NCBI GenBank assembly: GCA_934773085.1
Contig: CAKVMU010000046.1
Coordinates: 1-9,843 of the forward strand
DNA from: an uncultured Candidatus Melainabacteria bacterium
Lineage (GTDB): Bacteria > Cyanobacteriota > Vampirovibrionia > Gastranaerophilales > Gastranaerophilaceae
DNA length: 9,843 bases
Direction: 5' to 3'
How positions within the stretch are numbered: the first letter of the stretch is position 1; every line of letters begins with the position of its first letter. A program made the translations under genes and the position numbers. Shown here one piece after another: positions 6,271 through 9,843 of this stretch. The notes below the pieces were generated by a model. That model was given only the letters and a program-made list of their open reading frames with translations. It was not told where the DNA came from and did not search any database.

Positions 6271-6813
6271 ATGACAAAATATGTATGTTCAGTATGCGGA
6301 TACACAGTAGAAGGCGAAGCTCCTGAAAGATGCCCTATTTGCGGCGCTGTAAGAGAAGTTTTTACCGCATTGGAAGAAGATAACAAAAATTATGCTGATG
6401 AACACAGAATCGGTGTTGCACAAGGTGTTGACCCTGAAATTTTGGAAGGTTTGAGAGCTAACTTCGTAGGCGAATGCTCAGAAGTAGGTATGTACTTGGC
6501 AATGGCAAGACAAGCTGACAGAGAAGGTTATCCTGAAATTGCAGAAGCATACAGAAGATATGCTTTTGATGAAGCTGACCATGCTGCAAGATTTGCAGAA
6601 CTTCTTGGCGAAGTTGTTACAACTTCTACCAAAAAGAATTTGGAACTCAGAGCAGAAGCTGAATTTGGAGCATGCGACGGCAAAATGAAGCTTGCTAAAA
6701 AGGCTAAAGAATTGGGACTTGATGCAATTCATGATACAGTTCACGAAATGGCAAAAGACGAAGCTCGTCACGGACGTGGCTTTGACGGTTTGCTTTCAAG
6801 ATATTTTAATTAA
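6271..6813 (+). CDS. rbr: Rubrerythrin, N-terminal rubredoxin ('reverse') type
   Basis: A 180-residue cytoplasmic non-haem iron peroxidase that reduces hydrogen peroxide to water in anaerobes. The rubredoxin domain comes first, with its Fe(Cys)4 site at Cys6, Cys9, Cys21 and Cys24 (CxxCG...CPxCG). The ferritin-like four-helix diiron domain follows, with probable ligands Glu68, Glu71, Glu101-x-x-His104, Glu129 and Glu164-x-x-His167. Classical rubrerythrins have the domains in the opposite order; this arrangement is the reverse type found in Clostridia, cyanobacteria and relatives, and the conserved stretch [10 protein letters not shown] (159-168) matches it. All ligands are present and the length is typical. 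It stands alone, with a consensus-like promoter, a good Shine-Dalgarno and a strong terminator, suggesting high expression. The abutting palindrome suggests peroxide or iron control. The electron donor is not encoded nearby. Confidence 0.96.
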   Translation: MTKYVCSVCGYTVEGEAPERCPICGAVREVFTALEEDNKNYADEHRIGVAQGVDPEILEGLRANFVGECSEVGMYLAMARQADREGYPEIAEAYRRYAFDEADHAARFAELLGEVVTTSTKKNLELRAEAEFGACDGKMKLAKKAKELGLDAIHDTVHEMAKDEARHGRGFDGLLSRYFN

Positions 6814-6832
6814 ATTCTTTCTTGGAAAGAAT
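6814..6832 (+). repeat. Hairpin directly after the rubrerythrin stop codon
   Basis: ATTCTTTC (6814-6821) and GAAAGAAT (6825-6832) form a perfect 8-bp stem with a TTG loop, starting on the base after the stop codon. There is no T-tract, so it is not a terminator. It could protect or define the 3' end of the rubrerythrin mRNA after termination at the hairpin just downstream. Confidence 0.5.
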
Positions 6833-6840
6833 AGCTGGAC

Positions 6841-6876
6841 GTCAGTTAAAACTTTTGTTTTAACTGACTTTTTTTT
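6841..6876 (+). terminator. Strong intrinsic terminator after rubrerythrin
   Basis: GTCAGTTAAAAC (6841-6852) and GTTTTAACTGAC (6857-6868) form a perfect 12-bp stem with a TTTT loop, followed by eight T (6869-6876). It separates rubrerythrin from mrnC. The mrnC extended -10 begins only 5 bases after the T-tract. Confidence 0.93.
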
Positions 6877-6889
6877 AGCGTGCTAAAAT
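6861..6889 (+). promoter_or_regulatory. Promoter of mrnC, extended -10, leaderless
   Basis: An extended -10, TGC-TAAAAT (TAAAAT at 6884-6889), ends 6 bases before the mrnC ATG (6896). At 17-base spacing the -35 would be TAACTG (6861-6866), poor and inside the 3' arm of the rubrerythrin terminator; extended -10 promoters tolerate a weak -35. The predicted start falls on or beside the ATG and there is no Shine-Dalgarno. Confidence 0.5.
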
Positions 6890-6895
6890 AATCTT

Positions 6896-7267
6896 ATGTT
6901 AGAAGAAAAAGTTGTACTCAGAAATTATGCACACATCGGAGATTCTGTTTGGGAAGTCTTTGTAAGAACTTATACGATTTTCAAAACTTCCAACTCAAAG
7001 CTCTTGCATAAAATAACAATCGAACGGGTTAATGCAACATTCCAAAAAAATATGTTACTTCACATCATGCCGGAACTTACCGAAGATGAGCATGAATTGG
7101 TGCGCAGAGCAAGGAATTTGCCAATTCCGGTAGGAAGAAGAAGTATTCAAGCTGATTACCGCATGGCAACAGCATTTGAAGTCTTAATCGGTTATTGGTA
7201 TCTCCACGACAAAGACAGGCTCGAATACATTTATAACATAATTAAACAAACAGAGTTTTTTGATTAA
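6896..7267 (+). CDS. mrnC: Mini-ribonuclease III
   Basis: A 123-residue RNase III-type catalytic domain without a double-stranded-RNA-binding domain. In Bacillus, Mini-III (MrnC) trims both ends of 23S rRNA precursor; orthologues occur in Firmicutes, cyanobacteria and plastids. The first active-site motif is YAHIGDSVWEVFVR (11-24, Asp16), in line with the family's YxGDAxxExxVR. RRARN (70-74) is the family's R-R-G-R-N loop, with Ala in place of Gly. The second catalytic helix is DYRMATAFEVLIGYWYL (87-103, acidic residue Glu95). Length is close to the family norm. The start is the ATG at 6896; no Shine-Dalgarno is present and the message is predicted leaderless. Its stop TAA (7265-7267) overlaps the stop of the convergent TPR gene, and there is no terminator between them. 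Confidence 0.92.
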   Translation: MLEEKVVLRNYAHIGDSVWEVFVRTYTIFKTSNSKLLHKITIERVNATFQKNMLLHIMPELTEDEHELVRRARNLPIPVGRRSIQADYRMATAFEVLIGYWYLHDKDRLEYIYNIIKQTEFFD

Positions 7268-8295
7268 ATATCTAATTCGTTTTTGATTTTAGCTATATAA
7301 TCCTTGACAATATTGTCATTCGGACAAATTTTTTCTAGCTCAAACAACTCTTTTCTTGCAAGTGCTAAATAGCCGGTGTCATATAAAATTATTGATTTGA
7401 GTAATCTTGACTCATAAAGGTTATTGTCAAGCTCTTCTAGTGCTCTTTTATAGTGCTTTTCTGCATAATACAGATTTGCCAGCGCAAAATGATAACTAGG
7501 GTTTTCAGGCGAAAGTGATATCGCAAGATTGTAATACTTTTTAGCAGCATGAAGATTATTCATCTTAAAATATGTACTTGCGCAATTGTAATAATATTCA
7601 TCATTCTGCGACTCTAATTTAATTGCATTTTTAAAATACTCCAACGCTTTAGAATATTCTCCAGCTCTCTGTTTGACAATTCCTGCAAAATTCAGAACCT
7701 TAGAATCATCTCCATTAATCTCAATCTGTTCAAGAATTTTTTCACACTCATCATCTCTGTTTGTACGCAACAAAATTTCACCTTTCAAAAGTAAAAATTT
7801 ATTATTTTTCTCTGACTCAAGGGCTTGATTAACCAATTTTTCCGCTGATTCCATGTCATTTAGGAAAAATTTTGCATTTGCTTTTTGGTATAAAATTTCC
7901 GGAGAACAGTCATCAGTCTTGTATTCAAATATTTCGTTATATTTTTTCTCTTTATTCAGAATTGAAAAAATTTCAACAATATCATTTGTCTCTTTTGATA
8001 TGCAGTAAATATTTTTTGCAGTTTGTTCTGCTTCTTCAAGCGCTCCTTTATTCAAAAATATAGTTTTTAGAAGCTTCAAACTCCCTATATGAGCAGGGTT
8101 TGTGTCTAAAACCTGTTTTATATAACTGAGCGCACGTTCTTCTTTTCCCATCAGATAGTACAATTCCGCAATCTCAAGCAAGAGCTCAGGACTGGTATTA
8201 TCAATCTCAAGAGCCTTGTCCAGTGCCTCTATGGCGGGTTTATAATAACCCTTTGATTTAAGAATAAAAGCTTCTTTAATATATTGTTTAATCAT
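7264..8295 (-). CDS. Tetratricopeptide-repeat protein
   Basis: A 343-residue protein built almost entirely of TPR-like helix pairs. The clearest repeats start near residues 3, 37, 134, 199, 234 and 268 (for example AGEYSKALEYFKNAIKLES around 211-229, and YYAEKHYKRALEELD around 276-290), and the segments around 70-125 and 165-190 are degenerate. There is no signal peptide or membrane segment, so it should be a cytoplasmic scaffold for protein-protein contacts. It is the second gene of a two-gene operon: its ATG (8295) overlaps the last 8 bases of the DivIC-like gene, which suggests translational coupling, and the Shine-Dalgarno is weak. Linkage to a division protein hints at a role in division or envelope assembly, but that is inference. 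Its stop overlaps that of convergent mrnC (shared TTAA, 7264-7267). Confidence 0.88.
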   Translation of the reverse strand: MIKQYIKEAFILKSKGYYKPAIEALDKALEIDNTSPELLLEIAELYYLMGKEERALSYIKQVLDTNPAHIGSLKLLKTIFLNKGALEEAEQTAKNIYCISKETNDIVEIFSILNKEKKYNEIFEYKTDDCSPEILYQKANAKFFLNDMESAEKLVNQALESEKNNKFLLLKGEILLRTNRDDECEKILEQIEINGDDSKVLNFAGIVKQRAGEYSKALEYFKNAIKLESQNDEYYYNCASTYFKMNNLHAAKKYYNLAISLSPENPSYHFALANLYYAEKHYKRALEELDNNLYESRLLKSIILYDTGYLALARKELFELEKICPNDNIVKDYIAKIKNELDI

Positions 8296-8722
8296 GTTTT
8301 ATAAAACCTAATTTTTTTGGTTTTTCTTTCTCTTCTTTATCTTCGTCTTTCGGGGTATTAATAATAACAAGTACTTCGTCTTCCGAAGACATTTTCAAGT
8401 TGTTTCTCGCAATAGCTTCCAAACCTGAAACGTTAGAAAAGTTGTTAATACTGTCTTTCAACTGTTCGTTCATTGCGAGAGCTGAATCTCTTGTTTTCGT
8501 AATTTGAATAATCTTAGCTTTATAAGATATTACTTTTGAAACATTCAAAACTGCGCTAATGGTTATTTGCACAAGACACAGAAGCAGAACTATTGTTAAA
8601 AATGAATAGTAGAACCCGCTGGAACTTGAGCTTTTGGAAGCCGCAGTCTTGGGTCTGTTCACTTTCTCTTCTTTATTAACAACCCTTTTGGGTCTTTTTC
8701 TGTCTTGTTTATAGCGCACCAT
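8288..8722 (-). CDS. Septum formation initiator, DivIC/FtsB-like
   Basis: A 144-residue bitopic division protein. A very basic, Lys/Arg/Ser-rich cytoplasmic tail (1-36) is followed by one membrane helix (about 38-60) and a coiled-coil-forming stretch (about 66-95). The family signature follows at about 101-120 (LEAIARNNLKMSSEDEVLVI), comparable to the I-x-x-x-A-R-x-x-L-x-M-x-x-x-x-E-x-V pattern of FtsB/DivIC. An acidic-basic tail (123-144) ends the protein. In other bacteria these proteins bind FtsL and FtsQ/DivIB at the septum and help activate septal peptidoglycan synthesis. The order of the short C-terminal tail and long N-terminal tail fits DivIC better than E. coli FtsB, but I cannot separate the two. 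First gene of an operon with the TPR protein. The ATG (8722) has no usable Shine-Dalgarno and lies 7 bases after a TATAAT box, so it is predicted leaderless. Confidence 0.85.
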   Translation of the reverse strand: MVRYKQDRKRPKRVVNKEEKVNRPKTAASKSSSSSGFYYSFLTIVLLLCLVQITISAVLNVSKVISYKAKIIQITKTRDSALAMNEQLKDSINNFSNVSGLEAIARNNLKMSSEDEVLVIINTPKDEDKEEKEKPKKLGFIKHD

Positions 8723-8729
8723 AATCCCA

Positions 8730-8758
8730 ATTATATAAAATTTTGTTACTAATTACAA
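8730..8758 (-). promoter_or_regulatory. Promoter of the divIC-like/TPR operon (leaderless)
   Basis: On the minus strand: -35 TTGTAA (8758-8753), a 17-base spacer and a perfect -10 TATAAT (8735-8730). The -10 ends 7 bases before the ATG at 8722. The GGGA in between is only 3 bases from the ATG, too close to serve as a Shine-Dalgarno. The -35 overlaps the stop codon of the upstream exported-protein gene. TTGT and ACAA flank a 16-bp imperfect palindrome here (8743-8758). Confidence 0.7.
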
Positions 8759-9472
8759 CTTGAAATCTGTAGAGAAACTAACAGATGAACTTCTTTGACC
8801 GTTCTGGTAATAAGATTGAGCGACACCCAGCTCAAACTTTAACGATTCGGCATATTTTTTCAGTGCCGGAGTGTAGACAAGTGTCAACTCATTTTTGTTT
8901 CTCGTTTGGTTCAAATAATTGCTGAAAGAATCTTTGAGTGTCAATTTGTCAGTAATATGCCATTCCGGAGACAATCTCAAAGTATTATACTGTGTTCCCA
9001 CATCTTGGTTAGAAGCCTGTCTTACTGAAGTTGTAAAAGAGAAGGCTTTCGGAGTATCATATCTTACGAAAAATGCTGTAGTATATTCCATTTGCGCAAT
9101 TGATGAAAGCTCTTGTTCCCAAGATTGTCCGTAAGAGAAGCCACCCATTTGCTCAGAAACACTGCCACTTAGAGGCAAGATATCCTTAAGGCTGTTTCTG
9201 TTGACCATAGCTCGAGCTAGTGCGCTTCTGGGAGTATTGGAATTGGACGTTATGTTCAAGACCCCGACGGGCAGGGTCAACGAGCGCTTTGGGATGTTCA
9301 CCTGCGGTCTTTCTATGTTTTCATCAAGATAAATCGTTTCAACCGGATTATCATCATATTCAACCTGACCTCGCAATTTGTATGTTTCACGGATTTGTCC
9401 GTTGTCTTGCGAAGCTGCAAAAGAAGGTATCATATTCAATAATAAAAACAATGTTATAACTACTCTAAGCAT
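8753..9472 (-). CDS. Exported beta-rich protein, possible outer-membrane barrel
   Basis: 239 residues; I do not recognise a family. A signal peptide is clear (MLRVV, hydrophobic core to about 14, cleavage after Ala19 or Ala20 in PSFAAS). Residues 21-110 are polar and probably loose, with Pro- and Asn-rich parts. Residues about 125-239 read as successive amphipathic beta strands separated by short polar turns (for instance TTAFFVRYDT, KAFSFTTSVRQ, NTLRLSPEWHI, ELTLVYTPAL, KFELGVAQSYYQ, SSVSFSTDFKL), as in small outer-membrane barrels or periplasmic beta proteins. The last residue is Leu rather than the usual aromatic, although Phe lies two positions before it. There are no cysteines. It is divergent from a Skp/OmpH-type chaperone, which fits an envelope role. 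The start is supported by the signal peptide and by a promoter 6 bases upstream of the ATG; no Shine-Dalgarno. Confidence 0.75.
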   Translation of the reverse strand: MLRVVITLFLLLNMIPSFAASQDNGQIRETYKLRGQVEYDDNPVETIYLDENIERPQVNIPKRSLTLPVGVLNITSNSNTPRSALARAMVNRNSLKDILPLSGSVSEQMGGFSYGQSWEQELSSIAQMEYTTAFFVRYDTPKAFSFTTSVRQASNQDVGTQYNTLRLSPEWHITDKLTLKDSFSNYLNQTRNKNELTLVYTPALKKYAESLKFELGVAQSYYQNGQRSSSVSFSTDFKL

Positions 9473-9478
9473 AACAAT

Positions 9479-9507
9479 ATTTTAGTTTAAATAAGTATGC
9501 ATTTCAA
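9479..9507 (-). promoter_or_regulatory. Promoter of the exported beta-rich protein (leaderless)
   Basis: On the minus strand: -35 TTGAAA (9507-9502, five of six to consensus), a 17-base spacer and -10 TAAAAT (9484-9479, five of six). The -10 ends 6 bases before the ATG at 9472, so transcription should start at the initiation codon. A GGAGG on this strand (9531-9527) lies over 50 bases upstream, before the promoter, and cannot serve this gene. Confidence 0.7.
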
Positions 9508-9528
9508 TGTTTAAAATTAAATTTTCCT

Positions 9529-9536
9529 CCGTACGG
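9529..9536. repeat. GC-rich 8-bp palindrome between divergent envelope genes
   Basis: CCGTACGG is a perfect palindrome in an otherwise AT-rich divergent intergenic region, upstream of both the exported-protein promoter and the Skp-like promoter. It could be a short operator; nothing beyond position supports this. Confidence 0.2.
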
Positions 9537-9554
9537 GTTAGGTATATGCGGTGA

Positions 9555-9583
9555 TTGAATTTGACAAACAAAGAATTTATAAA
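9555..9583 (+). promoter_or_regulatory. Promoter of the Skp/OmpH-like gene
   Basis: TTGAAT (9555-9560), a 17-base spacer and TATAAA (9578-9583). The predicted start near 9590 gives a leader of about 18 bases. GAGGG (9596-9600) lies 7 bases before the ATG at 9608, so this gene uses normal Shine-Dalgarno initiation, unlike its divergent neighbour. Confidence 0.6.
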
Positions 9584-9607
9584 GAGTTTAACAGAGAGGG
9601 TTTTATT

Positions 9608-9843
9608 ATGAAAAGAAATTTGCTTTTGATGCTTGGGGTTTCAGTTATTTTTATGTCAGCAGCGATTGCCGAAGACAATATTGCCGTTGTGGATTTACAA
9701 AAAATAGTCAGTTCGTCTTCTGCGGTAAAGCAGCTAAAACAAGAACATTCAAAGAAAATGAGCGAATTAGACAAGATAATTGTGAATGCAAGAGGAGAAA
9801 TTTCGAACGAAAAAGACCCTGCAAAAGTTTTGTTGTTAGAGGA
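9608..9843 (+). CDS. Skp/OmpH-family periplasmic chaperone, 3' end cut by window
   Basis: 78 residues are visible and the frame stays open to the window edge. A signal peptide occupies residues 1-21 (MKRN, hydrophobic core, AIA before Glu22). The mature protein opens with NIAVVDLQKIVSSSSAVKQL, the usual OmpH/Skp start (I-A-x-V-D-x-x-K-I/V), and continues into a Lys/Glu-rich helix that in this family forms the arm of a trimeric, jellyfish-shaped chaperone. Skp captures unfolded outer-membrane proteins in the periplasm before delivery to BamA. Homologues in Cyanobacteriota and Bacteroidetes are often lineage-specific and may occur in several copies. Shine-Dalgarno GAGGG 7 bases upstream of the ATG supports the start. 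Divergent from an exported beta-rich protein that could be one of its clients (inference). Confidence 0.82.
   Translation, partial: MKRNLLLMLGVSVIFMSAAIAEDNIAVVDLQKIVSSSSAVKQLKQEHSKKMSELDKIIVNARGEISNEKDPAKVLLLE

Noticed and set aside
9561..9566. Perfect TTGACA box before the Skp-like gene
   Set aside because: No -10-like hexamer stands 16-18 bases downstream (TATAAA is only 11 bases away); TTGAAT at 9555 gives the correct 17-base spacing instead.

Overview
The window looks like a piece of chromosome from an AT-rich, anaerobic, outer-membrane-bearing bacterium. The best guess is a gut Melainabacteria/Vampirovibrionia lineage (non-photosynthetic Cyanobacteriota, Gastranaerophilales-like). This is inferred from a combination of traits: a Mini-RNase III (typical of Firmicutes and Cyanobacteria), a Clostridia-like N-terminal-rubredoxin rubrerythrin and a FeoA-FeoB fusion, a Skp/OmpH chaperone and an exported beta-rich protein (which imply an outer membrane), and a glyS without glyQ beside it. 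No rRNA, tRNA, mobile element or CRISPR array is visible, and codon use looks even throughout.

Layout. Positions 3-518 (+) hold the 3' end of a CheD-like cysteine protein. It converges, with a 2-base gap, on a membrane-anchored DUF4145-like protein (521-1153, -). That gene is divergent from feoAB (1225-3597, +), through a 71-bp region with overlapping promoters and an inverted repeat. Then come glyS (3674-5659, +), an orphan 98-residue protein (5812-6108, +) with a long structured leader, rubrerythrin (6271-6813, +) between a strong promoter and a strong terminator, and mini-RNase III mrnC (6896-7267, +). mrnC converges with, and overlaps by 4 bases, a minus-strand operon of a DivIC/FtsB-like division protein and a TPR protein (8722 down to 7264). 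Further right are an exported beta-rich protein (8753-9472, -) and, divergent from it, the 5' end of a Skp/OmpH-type periplasmic chaperone (9608 to the window end, +).

The genes are mostly single transcription units with housekeeping roles: ferrous iron import, peroxide defence, glycine charging, rRNA maturation, cell division and envelope biogenesis. No obvious multi-gene accessory system (defence, secretion, phage) is present. The most unusual signals are in the expression signals. Four genes (start codons at 1153, 6896, 8722 and 9472) have a good -10 box 6-7 bases before ATG and no usable Shine-Dalgarno, so they should be transcribed as leaderless mRNAs. The other five complete-start, promoter-preceded genes have a normal Shine-Dalgarno and leader. 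In addition, a consensus-like promoter inside the 3' end of glyS would give the orphan 98-residue gene a leader of about 177 nt with mutually exclusive pairings around its ribosome binding site, a candidate undescribed cis-regulatory RNA.
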